Below, piece by piece: positions 45,830 through 52,688 of a stretch of 64,000 bases of DNA (position 1 is its first letter; each line of letters begins with the position of its first letter). Source of the stretch: Marinobacterium sp. LSUCC0821. Lineage in GTDB: Bacteria; Pseudomonadota; Gammaproteobacteria; Pseudomonadales; Balneatricaceae. The position numbers were made by a program, and so were the translations under genes. Under the pieces are notes generated by a model that saw nothing but the letters and a program-made list of their open reading frames with translations, ran no database searches and had not been told where the DNA came from. Location: the NCBI RefSeq assembly GCF_012848475.1, contig NZ_CP051666.1, positions 1,701,501 through 1,765,500 on the forward strand, in the 5' to 3' direction.

Positions 45830-46737
45830 TGTCACAAACCAATATACGCGCAACAATTATAGGCTTCTCCGCTATTGCTCTGTGGGGAACCCTTGCTCTG
45901 CTAACGCGCCTCACTGATGCCAATATTCCGCCCTTTCAATTAATGGCAATGACCTTCCTTATCGCCTTCCTGCTGATGCTAACTAAATGGCGAACTGAGG
46001 GACACTGGGGCATCAAATTTTTAAAACAACCTAAACGGGTATGGAGTCTAGGGATTGTTGGCTATTTTGGTTATCACTTCTGCTACTTCCTCGCGATGGC
46101 AAAAGCGCCAGCCGTTCAAGTAAGTCTGCTCGCTTACCTATGGCCACTGCTCATCGTTATATTTTCAAATCTTCTTCCAGGTCATAAGTTAAAAGCGGCC
46201 CATCTATTGGGTGCTATTGCAGCACTCTTTGGCTGTTATCTTTTGATTGGAACCGGTAATGAAGCCTTCTCTGATAACTACTTAGCGGGTTACCTATTAG
46301 CCCTAGCCTGCGCTTTTATTTGGTCTAGCTTTTCCGTTGCAAGCCGTCTAGTTGCAAAAGTTCCAACCGATGCTGCTGGCTGGTTCTGTGGAGGGACTGC
46401 ACTACTAGCGCTGATCTGTCATCTAGCCTGGGAAAGCACAGTTTGGCCTGCAAATATCACTCAATGGGTCGGAGTTATCGGGCTAGGTTTGGGTCCAGTC
46501 GGAATCGCTTTCTTCACTTGGGATTACGGTGTAAAGCACGGCAATATCCAACTCTTAGGGGTATTAGCCTACTCAGCACCTATGATATCTGTACTTCTGC
46601 TGGTGCTATTTGGGCTGGCAGCACCCACCTGGACGCTCGCGTTAGCCTGCGTGGCAATTGTCGGAGGGTCATTGATTGCTGGACTAAGCGATCGCCCACA
46701 AAAGGGAGACCTGACAAATAAAAAAGCCGCTCAGTGA
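45829..46737 (+). CDS. EamA/DMT-family exporter (YddG-like)
   Basis: This is a 302-residue inner-membrane transporter with ten helices in two EamA repeats. It begins with IRATIIGFSAIALWGTLALL, and LLAYLWPLLIVIFSNLLPG is a typical mid-repeat motif. The family exports amino acids and other small metabolites; the YddG-like look (aromatic or other amino acids) is suggestive only. The start overlaps the hypothetical gene by one base of its stop. Confidence 0.87.
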   Translation: MSQTNIRATIIGFSAIALWGTLALLTRLTDANIPPFQLMAMTFLIAFLLMLTKWRTEGHWGIKFLKQPKRVWSLGIVGYFGYHFCYFLAMAKAPAVQVSLLAYLWPLLIVIFSNLLPGHKLKAAHLLGAIAALFGCYLLIGTGNEAFSDNYLAGYLLALACAFIWSSFSVASRLVAKVPTDAAGWFCGGTALLALICHLAWESTVWPANITQWVGVIGLGLGPVGIAFFTWDYGVKHGNIQLLGVLAYSAPMISVLLLVLFGLAAPTWTLALACVAIVGGSLIAGLSDRPQKGDLTNKKAAQ

Positions 46738-46743
46738 GCGGCT
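46725..46743 (-). terminator. Terminator for the DUF2892 gene, overlapping the end of the EamA gene
   Basis: AGCCGCT and AGCGGCT pair around CAGTG. On the minus strand six T follow. The loop contains the EamA stop region. Confidence 0.75.
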
Positions 46744-46799
46744 GAAGAAGTGACAAACAAGGGACAGATGCTTAGCCACTTCGAGGAACAAACTGTTTG

Positions 46800-47015
46800 T
46801 TAAAAAGCAGTACCAGCTTTACCGCCAAGCTTTTTAAGGATAATTGCCAATGGGCAGAAGCCTGTAAATGCAGTCTGGAAAAGGTTAGCGCCAACAAAAG
46901 CGGTAAACCACAACCAGTATTCACTTACGAAGATAGGGCTTGCAGCCACACCTAGTGCAAGACTTAGAAGAATCATAAAGCCAGCAAAGGCGAAAACCAT
47001 ACGTTCTACAGACAT
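46800..47015 (-). CDS. DUF2892 (YgaP-type transmembrane) protein
   Basis: This is a 71-residue protein with two transmembrane helices: [20 protein letters not shown] and then [20 protein letters not shown]. The second helix ends in GFCP, the mark of DUF2892 proteins, which are also the membrane anchor of the YgaP rhodanese. ATG at 47015 with GAGGA at 8 nt is chosen over a longer reading from 47084. It has its own terminator. The ATTAG-N6-CTAAT palindrome lies 58-73 nt upstream. Confidence 0.85.
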   Translation of the reverse strand: MSVERMVFAFAGFMILLSLALGVAASPIFVSEYWLWFTAFVGANLFQTAFTGFCPLAIILKKLGGKAGTAF

Positions 47016-47072
47016 CGAAGAGTCCTCAACAAGAATTAAACTTTGCGCTATAGCGCCATAACTTGTGCTTAT

Positions 47073-47088
47073 ATTAGCTACCACTAAT
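47073..47088. promoter_or_regulatory. ATTAG-N6-CTAAT operator, copy 3 (DUF2892 gene)
   Basis: The spacer is CTACCA. CTTAT before and AAATAA after are shared with the copy at 33563, 13.5 kb away. A common regulator of the two promoters is implied. Confidence 0.6.
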
Positions 47089-47185
47089 TAAATAATCAAC
47101 TGTTTTAATTTCTATGTAGAGATCTATACCAGCATGGAAAAGGTGTAGAATAAGCGCACTTCAAAACAAAGCTTCAAGGTAGACC

Positions 47186-48229
47186 ATGAACGAAATCACA
47201 ATCACTCTTCCAGATGATCTTCACCTCCACTTCCGTGATGACGACATGTTGGGTGAAACGGTACCAGCAACAGCCCGCTGTTTTGGCCGTGCAATTGTGA
47301 TGCCCAATACCGTTCCTCCTGTTCGCAATGCGGCTGAAGCGCAACGCTACAAAGAGCGTATTCTCGCGGCACGACCTGCTGGCTCAAACTTTGAACCACT
47401 CATGACGCTATACCTAACTGACCGAACCACGGCTGCAGATATTGCAGAGGCAGCTAAGGCTGGAATCAAAGCTGTTAAGCTATATCCAGCTGGCGCTACG
47501 ACAAACTCTGATGCAGCAGTGACAAATATTGATGCACTGGGCCCTGTTTTAGAGGCGCTAGAAGCAAACAATATGCTGCTACTTGTGCATGGTGAAGTGA
47601 CCGACGCTCATATCGACATTTTTGATCGTGAGAAAGAGTTTATCGATCAGCGCCTTGGCCCTATTACCCAGCGCTACCCAAATTTAAAATTGGTGTTTGA
47701 ACACATCACCACGAAAGATGCGGCAGACTTTGTTCTGTCAGCTGGCGCCAATATTGCGGCAACCATTACACCGCAGCATCTACTTCTAAACCGTAACGAT
47801 CTATTAGTTGGCGGTGTTCGCCCGCACAACTTCTGTCTGCCTGTATTGAAACGCAATACACATCAACAGGCACTGCGAGAGGTGGTAGCGACGGGATCTA
47901 ACAAGTTCTTCCTTGGCACAGACTCAGCTCCGCATGAGCAGTCTAAAAAAGAGAACGCCTGTGGTTGTGCAGGTTGCTACAGCGCATGGGCCGCACTCGA
48001 ACTCTACACGCAGATTTTTGATGATCTAGGCGCGCTAGATAAACTCGAAGGTTTCGCAAGCTTCCATGGTGCAGACTTCTACGGAATACCGCGAAACAAA
48101 GGCAGCGTCACCCTAATCAAAGAGAGCTGGACACTCCCAGAGAGCATCACCCTACCAAACGGCCGTCCAATCATTCCGTTTATGGCAGGCAGTGAAGTTG
48201 AGTGGAAGATCAAGTCAATCAATAATTGA
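47186..48229 (+). CDS. pyrC: Dihydroorotase (class II, homodimeric)
   Basis: This enzyme cyclises carbamoyl-aspartate to dihydroorotate in pyrimidine synthesis. The 347-residue product has the metal-binding start [11 protein letters not shown], the carbamylated-lysine region [20 protein letters not shown] and the catalytic [15 protein letters not shown] followed by CGCAGC. The length is that of E. coli-type PyrC. It is not in an operon with other pyrimidine genes; pyrE is 27 kb away. Confidence 0.97.
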   Translation: MNEITITLPDDLHLHFRDDDMLGETVPATARCFGRAIVMPNTVPPVRNAAEAQRYKERILAARPAGSNFEPLMTLYLTDRTTAADIAEAAKAGIKAVKLYPAGATTNSDAAVTNIDALGPVLEALEANNMLLLVHGEVTDAHIDIFDREKEFIDQRLGPITQRYPNLKLVFEHITTKDAADFVLSAGANIAATITPQHLLLNRNDLLVGGVRPHNFCLPVLKRNTHQQALREVVATGSNKFFLGTDSAPHEQSKKENACGCAGCYSAWAALELYTQIFDDLGALDKLEGFASFHGADFYGIPRNKGSVTLIKESWTLPESITLPNGRPIIPFMAGSEVEWKIKSINN

Positions 48230-48275
48230 TCCGTTACACTATGAGCAGGTAAGATGCCTGCCCATCAAAGATCAT

Positions 48276-48359
48276 GCGCCCGAAGCTCATCGAAGCGTCG
48301 ACCGGCCGGATAAAGTAACAGAACCCGACCCTGATAGTCGGGGTTTCAATAAAGTTTAA
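48276..48359 (+). repeat. Degenerate tRNA-Arg-derived repeat 1 (84 bp)
   Basis: It starts GCGCCCG and follows the real tRNA-Arg through the anticodon region and into the T arm, but ends in TTCAATAAAGTTTAA instead of the 3' acceptor strand. It has a D-arm insertion with a TCGA...TCGA stem where repeats 2 and 3 have CCGG...CCGG. It abuts repeat 2 directly. Confidence 0.75.
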
Positions 48360-48541
48360 GCGCCCGTAGCTCACCGGAACGCCGGCCGGCTGGATAAAGC
48401 AGCAGACCCCGCCCCTGTTGGTCGGGGGTTCAACAAAATTGTCTTGAACAATTTTGAACGCACTTTAGTGCGGGTCCGAAGGACCGAGGGCAGGACTGCC
48501 CGAGTAATCCCTCTGTGGAAAGCTCAAGTAGTCAAAGTTTT
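48360..48541 (+). repeat. Degenerate tRNA-Arg-derived repeat 2 with inserted hairpin element
   Basis: The tRNA-like part is 48360-48433, with D-arm insertion CCGGAACGCCGG and retained CCG anticodon. At its T loop the multi-hairpin element 48424-48513 begins; AATCCCTC, the 3' side of a T arm, is found after the element. So the hairpin unit looks inserted in a tRNA T loop. Confidence 0.75.
48424..48513 (+). repeat. Multi-hairpin element, copy A
   Basis: Four stems follow one another: AAAATTGT/ACAATTTT, GCAC/GTGC (loop TTTA), GGTCC/GGACC (loop GAA) and GGGCA/TGCCC. The unit is bounded by GGGGGTTC and GAGTAATCCCTC, both T-arm-like. Copy B at 48773 keeps the stems with different bases. Confidence 0.75.
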
Positions 48542-48625
48542 GCGCCTATAGCTCACCGGAACGCCGGCCGGCTGGATAAAGTAGCAGAACCCGCCCCTGT
48601 TGGTCAGGGGTTCAATAAAGTTTAA
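48542..48625 (+). repeat. Degenerate tRNA-Arg-derived repeat 3 (84 bp)
   Basis: Same layout and exact length as repeat 1, with CCGGAACGCCGG in the D arm and TTCAATAAAGTTTAA at the end. It directly abuts the intact tRNA. Confidence 0.75.
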
Positions 48626-48702
48626 GCGCCCGTAGCTCAGCTGGATAGAGTAGCAGGTTCCGATCCTGTTGGTCGGGGGTTCGAATCCCTCCGGGCGCGC
48701 CA
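48626..48702 (+). tRNA. tRNA-Arg (anticodon CCG)
   Basis: This 77-nt cloverleaf ends in an encoded CCA. The acceptor arms GCGCCCG/CGGGCGC pair perfectly. The anticodon stem is GCAGG/CCTGT with loop TTCCGAT, so the anticodon CCG is at 48660-48662. The T arm is GGGGG-TTCGAAT-CCCTC and the D arm GCTC-AGCTGGATA-GAGT. It reads codon CGG. A 17-bp stem terminator follows at 48706. The three degenerate copies lie upstream in direct tandem. Confidence 0.96.
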
Positions 48703-48705
48703 TAT

Positions 48706-48748
48706 AAACCAAAAGGCCCCGCATTCTTTGCGGGGCCTTTTGGTTTTT
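48706..48748 (+). terminator. Terminator of tRNA-Arg
   Basis: A 17-bp perfect stem (48706-48722 with 48730-48746), loop ATTCTTT, and a T-rich tail make this the strongest terminator in the window. It is nearly symmetric, so it may also act on the minus strand. Confidence 0.92.
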
Positions 48749-48772
48749 GCCTGTTAGATGTGAACCAACGAA

Positions 48773-48863
48773 GGGGGTTCGAAAAAATCGTCTGGAACGA
48801 TTTTTAACAGCCTTTAGGCTGGGCCTGAAAGGCCGAGGGCATGGATAGCCCGAGTAATTCCTT
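48773..48863 (+). repeat. Multi-hairpin element, copy B
   Basis: The stems are AAAATCGT/ACGATTTT, AGCC/GGCT (loop TTTA), GGCCT/AGGCC (loop GAA) and a GGGC/GCCC stem, in the same order and spacing as copy A. It is again bounded by GGGGGTTCG and GAGTAATTCCTTC. It lies between the tRNA terminator and the end of rluF. Confidence 0.75.
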
Positions 48864-48880
48864 CTAGGCGAAGCTAAGCC

Positions 48881-49882
48881 TCACCTTCTCTTACCACGCC
48901 CACCCGCACTCTTTGCAGGTTTACCGCCCTGTCCTGCTGCAGCGCCGCGTCTGGCACCGCGATCTGGGTGTTTGGTGGTTGGCTTTCTGACGATAGGTTT
49001 ACCTGCTGCGTTGAGTTTCGGGCCCTTAGCAGCTGGTTTCCTGCCATCTGCTGAAGAGGTTCGCTTGCGACTACTCTCACCTTTGTTCTGGCTACTATTT
49101 CTCGGCAAGCTTTTGTTTGTTTTTTTAGGTCCACTAGATCGGGTACCGGGTTTTGCTTCGGATGAGGAGTGCTCTACCGATTTTAGGAGAGTCGTCAGCT
49201 CTTTATCTGTTAAATCGCGCCAATCCCCTATCGCCAACCCTTTCAGATCCACATTCATAATACGGGTACGTTCTAATTTAACGACTTCGTAGCCGAAGTG
49301 TTCACACATACGACGGATTTGGCGATTCAATCCCTGCACGAGGGTAATATTAAAGACACGCGCATCAACCCTTTTAACCGGGCACTTTTTGGTCATGGTT
49401 CCCAAAATAGGCACGCCGCCACTCATGCCATCGATAAAGGTCTGGGTGATCGGCTTGTTAACAGTTACGAGGTACTCTTTCTCGTGATTGTTACCAGCGC
49501 GGAGGACCTTATTTACCAGGTCACCGTTATTGGTCATGAAGATCAGACCCTGAGAGTCTTTATCTAAACGACCAATTGGGAAAATACGAACGCCGTGGTT
49601 TACAAAATCTACGATGTTATTGGGACGTGAGCTTTCGGTTGTAGATTCGATACCCACCGGCTTGTTGACTGCTATAAAGACGAAATCATCTGGCTCAGGC
49701 GGATCGATTAACTGGCCATTCACTTTGACATTGTCACCTGGGTGAACCTGATCGCCTATTTGCGCGCGTTTACCATTGATGTAGACATTACCCTGCTCGA
49801 TAAAACGGTCTGCTTCTCGTCGAGAACATATACCGCTCTCGCTGATGAATTTATTGAGTCGCTTTGCTGAACCGCTAAACAT
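48881..49882 (-). CDS. rluF: 23S rRNA pseudouridine synthase RluF-like
   Basis: This enzyme converts a uridine of 23S rRNA helix 75 to pseudouridine. The 333-residue product has an N-terminal S4 RNA-binding domain ([20 protein letters not shown]). The RsuA/RluB/E/F-type catalytic domain has the catalytic aspartate in [20 protein letters not shown], followed by [30 protein letters not shown] is the RluF-like variant of the synthase motif. The last ~100 residues form a lysine/arginine/glycine-rich, low-complexity tail that probably contacts RNA. Monocistronic. Confidence 0.93.
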   Translation of the reverse strand: MFSGSAKRLNKFISESGICSRREADRFIEQGNVYINGKRAQIGDQVHPGDNVKVNGQLIDPPEPDDFVFIAVNKPVGIESTTESSRPNNIVDFVNHGVRIFPIGRLDKDSQGLIFMTNNGDLVNKVLRAGNNHEKEYLVTVNKPITQTFIDGMSGGVPILGTMTKKCPVKRVDARVFNITLVQGLNRQIRRMCEHFGYEVVKLERTRIMNVDLKGLAIGDWRDLTDKELTTLLKSVEHSSSEAKPGTRSSGPKKTNKSLPRNSSQNKGESSRKRTSSADGRKPAAKGPKLNAAGKPIVRKPTTKHPDRGARRGAAAGQGGKPAKSAGGRGKRR

Positions 49883-49978
49883 GGCTTAGAGTAATCCTAG
49901 TTAAGTAGGGCACCATTGTACCGATCGATCTGCCCAACCAACAACCTAATAGACAAAGATACGTTTTGAGGTAGCCAC

Positions 49979-50347
49979 ATGAGATTCACAACATCCCTGC
50001 GCTCTATACTCCCCATCCTGGCTACACTCTCTATATTCGTCACTCCATCCGCGAGCGCTGAGAAAACGAATTACACCTTTATCTCTGGCCAAGAGGTGTT
50101 TGATGCACTCTCGCAGGAGTCGTGGATAGTACAGGGCTATCTTCTGGGTGTGACTGATGCGCTCAAACATAACGAAGATCCAACCCTATGTTTTGAGATC
50201 CCTCTGCAGCCTGATGCCGATAGAGTTATGCAGAGTGCATTTCTCGATTATTGGGCCTCTGAAGAGATTCCTAATTCTGGTGTAGAGGCGATTACAACCA
50301 TGATGCTATCGAAGTTCCCTTGTACGTCTAAAGTCGAAAATAACTAA
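49979..50347 (+). CDS. Secreted Rap1a/Tai-like protein
   Basis: This 122-residue precursor has a signal peptide ending SASAE. The mature part reads FISGQEVFDALS, then VQGYLLGVTDAL and two cysteines, LCFEIPL and KFPCTSK. The GYLLGV...D and single C...C pair resemble Rap1a/Tai-family proteins, which include type VI secretion immunity proteins but also many stand-alone secreted proteins. No effector gene is adjacent, so an immunity role is not supported here. Confidence 0.65.
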   Translation: MRFTTSLRSILPILATLSIFVTPSASAEKTNYTFISGQEVFDALSQESWIVQGYLLGVTDALKHNEDPTLCFEIPLQPDADRVMQSAFLDYWASEEIPNSGVEAITTMMLSKFPCTSKVENN

Positions 50348-50411
50348 ATTAAATATTAATCAATGAGTTATAAAAAATTAATCTAGGTATATTCTGACTA
50401 AAATTTGCGAA

Positions 50412-50425
50412 TTGATATTTATCAA
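50412..50425 (+). promoter_or_regulatory. Perfect FNR/ANR operator
   Basis: TTGAT-ATTT-ATCAA is the exact FNR consensus palindrome, 31 nt upstream of the ATG at 50456. It predicts oxygen-dependent control of the secreted peptide and rhodanese. Confidence 0.8.
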
Positions 50426-50455
50426 TCTATTGTTACTTTTTAGGAGGGACGAAAA

Positions 50456-50617
50456 ATGACACTAAAACAGATTTCCGCTCTTCTCACAGTGTTGATGCTT
50501 GCTCTTGGAAGCGTGACAACATCGGTCTACGCTGCTGAAGAGGGCACTAAGTCGATGTACTGTGATGATGGTTCACTTTGTGTACCTGAAGGCGATCCAG
50601 AGCCTGAGTGTGATTAA
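50456..50617 (+). CDS. Small secreted cysteine-containing peptide (53 aa)
   Basis: This 53-codon ORF has TAGGAGGGA upstream of the ATG, a signal peptide ending SVYAAEEG and a short acidic mature part: MYCDDGSLCVPEGDPEPECD. Three cysteines are in about 20 mature residues. I do not recognise a family. It lies 45 nt before the rhodanese gene and just after the FNR site, so both are probably one FNR-controlled operon. It is too short for ordinary cutoffs. Its acidic, Cys-rich tail might bind metal or sulfane sulfur, which is only a guess. Confidence 0.7.
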   Translation: MTLKQISALLTVLMLALGSVTTSVYAAEEGTKSMYCDDGSLCVPEGDPEPECD

Positions 50618-50662
50618 CCTTAAAGTTAACAGACTCAGAATAACAATAAACGAGGGAACAAT

Positions 50663-51319
50663 ATGATGCGTAAAGCAATCGTAGCCGGCCTAGTCGGCGC
50701 ACTTGCAACTGGTGTAGCAACTTTCGCTGCAGCAGAAGACAAACCAGTAGGAATTACTGGCAGCCTAATGAGCATCGAAGTGATGCACAACGGCCAGAAA
50801 GTAGAAATTTCACGTAATGCTGATAACCAAAACCAGGTTAACCCAAGCTTTGCGTTAACATCTCGCCCATGTCCGCCATTCTGTATCCAGCCTATGTCTC
50901 TAGCACCAGGTGTTGAGACCATCGGTGAAGTTGAGATGCTTGGCTACTTGGATGCGATGTCGAAAGGTGACGATTCAATTCTGGTTATCGACTCGCGTAC
51001 TCCTGACTGGGCTGCTCGCGGCATGATTCCAGGCGCTGTTAACCTACCATGGACCAAACTAAACACCGGTAAGGGCGCGGATCCAATCTCTATCAGTGAG
51101 ATCTTCACAGAACAGTTCGGTGCAACTGAATTTGACGGACTTTGGAAGTTTGGTAACGCGAAAACACTGGTTATGTACTGTAACGGTATGTGGTGTGGCC
51201 AGTCGCCAACAAACATCAAATCACTGCTTGATTTCGGCTACCCAGCTGACAAGATCAAGTGGTACCGCGGTGGTATGCAGAATTGGGAAAACCTTGGTCT
51301 AACCACTGTTAAACCTTAA
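50663..51319 (+). CDS. Periplasmic rhodanese with CPPFC and CxxxxC motifs
   Basis: This is a 218-residue precursor with a signal peptide (GVATFAAAED). The region before the rhodanese fold has Cys70 and Cys74 in SRPCPPFCIQPMS. The rhodanese domain has IDSRTPDWAARGMIPGAVN, and the active loop YCNGMWCGQSP carries Cys173 and Cys178. So two cysteine pairs are present, suggesting disulfide or persulfide exchange. It follows the small secreted peptide and is preceded by a perfect FNR box, implying expression under low oxygen. ATG at 50663 or 50666. Confidence 0.87.
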   Translation: MMRKAIVAGLVGALATGVATFAAAEDKPVGITGSLMSIEVMHNGQKVEISRNADNQNQVNPSFALTSRPCPPFCIQPMSLAPGVETIGEVEMLGYLDAMSKGDDSILVIDSRTPDWAARGMIPGAVNLPWTKLNTGKGADPISISEIFTEQFGATEFDGLWKFGNAKTLVMYCNGMWCGQSPTNIKSLLDFGYPADKIKWYRGGMQNWENLGLTTVKP

Positions 51320-51348
51320 GACGACGGATTAAGCACCTGTTCGTTGAG

Positions 51349-51376
51349 CGGCGACCCCTAGGTCGCCGTTTCTTTT
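51349..51376 (+). terminator. Terminator after the rhodanese gene
   Basis: CGGCGACC and GGTCGCCG pair around CCTA and are followed by TTTCTTTTT. Confidence 0.85.
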
Positions 51377-51392
51377 TCCAGCTGCCGTTTCT

Positions 51393-51989
51393 TTATCTAT
51401 CTTTTAAACGCTCTTTAGCAACTAAAGTCATCAGCAGACGATATAGCTTAGCTCTCACCCCAACAATAATGGCCACGACGACGATCGTGCCAACCACATC
51501 GCCAATCAAAAAGTGCATCCAAGCATCTGGATGAGAAGCTGATCCGTGAACTAAGACTGAGAAGAAACTATTTAAAAGTGATGCAAGAACAGCAATAACA
51601 ACCGTTTTTCTAAAGAGTGTCAGCGGTGCCCGCTTCGCCCACTCGTCAGCCAGTTCACCACTATCTTTGTCTAAAAAGTTCACAAGCAACACGGGAATGT
51701 AGAGGGCAATCGTTGATACAAACGCGAACTGCGCACTAAATCCTAGGGCTTCGGTGTGCAACCACATGCCAAATAGAGTCGCTAAGAAAACAGCCGGTAG
51801 AGATCGCAATCCAAGGATAGTACCAAAAAGCACCTTAAACCCTGCTGGAATAAAGATCACACTCGCAACTTTTACTAGCTCTGGGTTGAAGATGAGCTGT
51901 TCAAAGGGATAGACCAGATTAATTTGAAGCAACCAAGCTAGCGCCATCAGCACAAAAAGTAGCAGGTTAAGGGAGAGAAGTTTCTTCAA
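51393..51989 (-). CDS. Hypothetical six-helix membrane protein
   Basis: This is a 198-residue protein with about six transmembrane helices: near 5-24, 40-58, 64-80, 85-103, 125-145 and 155-178. It has a charged loop (DKDSGELADEWAKRA) before the last pair. I do not recognise the family; the arrangement is loosely like MASE1-type sensor membrane domains, but no signalling domain follows. The start is a TTG without a good ribosome site, so the N-terminus is uncertain. It shares the upstream region with the cytochrome c5 gene. Confidence 0.65.
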   Translation of the reverse strand: MKKLLSLNLLLFVLMALAWLLQINLVYPFEQLIFNPELVKVASVIFIPAGFKVLFGTILGLRSLPAVFLATLFGMWLHTEALGFSAQFAFVSTIALYIPVLLVNFLDKDSGELADEWAKRAPLTLFRKTVVIAVLASLLNSFFSVLVHGSASHPDAWMHFLIGDVVGTIVVVAIIVGVRAKLYRLLMTLVAKERLKDR

Positions 51990-52207
51990 AATAGTGCACT
52001 TTTTAGTAAATATTTCGTAATTTGAAATATTACCCAGTCACAATTGTCATGTCAGCTTAAACCTAAGAATAATAAGATCCGTAATAAGCGTTATTTCGCA
52101 TATCTTAAATAGTCGTTATAATGCGCGCAGTTTTTAGAAGCGTTGCGCAGTAGCCAAAAGCTCCAAATGCGCAATTTGACGAATCTTAATTGAATGAGGT
52201 CAGGCCC

Positions 52208-52627
52208 GTGAAAGCACTAATTTCAAAAGCGGCATCAGCACTTGTAACAGTGGGTTTCACTGTAGCAGTTTCTCTAACAGCTCAGGCAGCAACTTCTGAC
52301 GAAGCGATTGCAGCGCGCATCGCACCAGTTGGCAAAGTATGTCTTCAGGGCGACGCTAGTTGTGGTACTGCATCAGCTGCAAGCAGCGGCGGTACTCGTT
52401 CAGGTGCAGACGTTGTCGCGGCTGCTTGTAACGCATGTCATGGCACTGGCGTACTTGGTGCACCTAAAAATGGCTCTGGTGACTGGGCCGCTCGCGCTGA
52501 CAAGGGTATCGACACCCTACTCAAAAATGCGATCAACGGTATCAATGCAATGCCACCACGTGGTACCTGTGCTGACTGTTCTGATGATGAGATCAAAGCA
52601 GCAATCGAGCACATGATCTCACTATAA
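52208..52627 (+). CDS. Cytochrome c5-like periplasmic cytochrome
   Basis: This is a 139-residue precursor with a signal peptide (ALVTVGFTVAVSLTAQAA), a linker rich in Gly/Ser/Ala and a c5-type heme domain. The heme motif is CNACHG and the distal methionine region is AINGINAMPPRGTCADCSDD, with the second cysteine pair that is the hallmark of cytochrome c5. It is a diffusible electron carrier to terminal oxidases. GTG at 52208 with GAGGT upstream is preferred to a TTG at 52190. A TATAAT hexamer at 52117 is a likely -10 element. Confidence 0.9.
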   Translation: MKALISKAASALVTVGFTVAVSLTAQAATSDEAIAARIAPVGKVCLQGDASCGTASAASSGGTRSGADVVAAACNACHGTGVLGAPKNGSGDWAARADKGIDTLLKNAINGINAMPPRGTCADCSDDEIKAAIEHMISL

Positions 52628-52642
52628 AGATCCAAACGAATA

Positions 52643-52666
52643 ACAGCGCCTAAGGGCGCTGTTTTT
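52643..52666 (+). terminator. Terminator after cytochrome c5
   Basis: ACAGCGCC and GGCGCTGT pair around TAAG and are followed by five T. Confidence 0.88.
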
Positions 52667-52688
52667 GTTAGTGTCGAATTCAAACTAA

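Noticed and set aside
48276-48625. Three extra functional tRNA-Arg genes or a CRISPR-like array
   Set aside because: The copies lack the 3' acceptor strand and have D-arm insertions, so they cannot fold as normal tRNAs. Unit content is tRNA-derived, with no spacer/repeat pattern.
48524-48724. A 66-codon minus-strand ORF reading MARPEGFEPPTNRIGTCYS...
   Set aside because: It is the antisense translation of tRNA-Arg and its degenerate copy. This peptide is a known artefact of tRNA regions.
49979-50347. Type VI immunity protein
   Set aside because: There is Rap1a/Tai-like similarity but no effector, T6SS or toxin gene beside it, so an immunity role is not supported.
52308-52616. A 102-codon ORF in another frame of the cytochrome c5 gene
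   Set aside because: The c5 frame has the signal peptide and heme motif; this one has neither.
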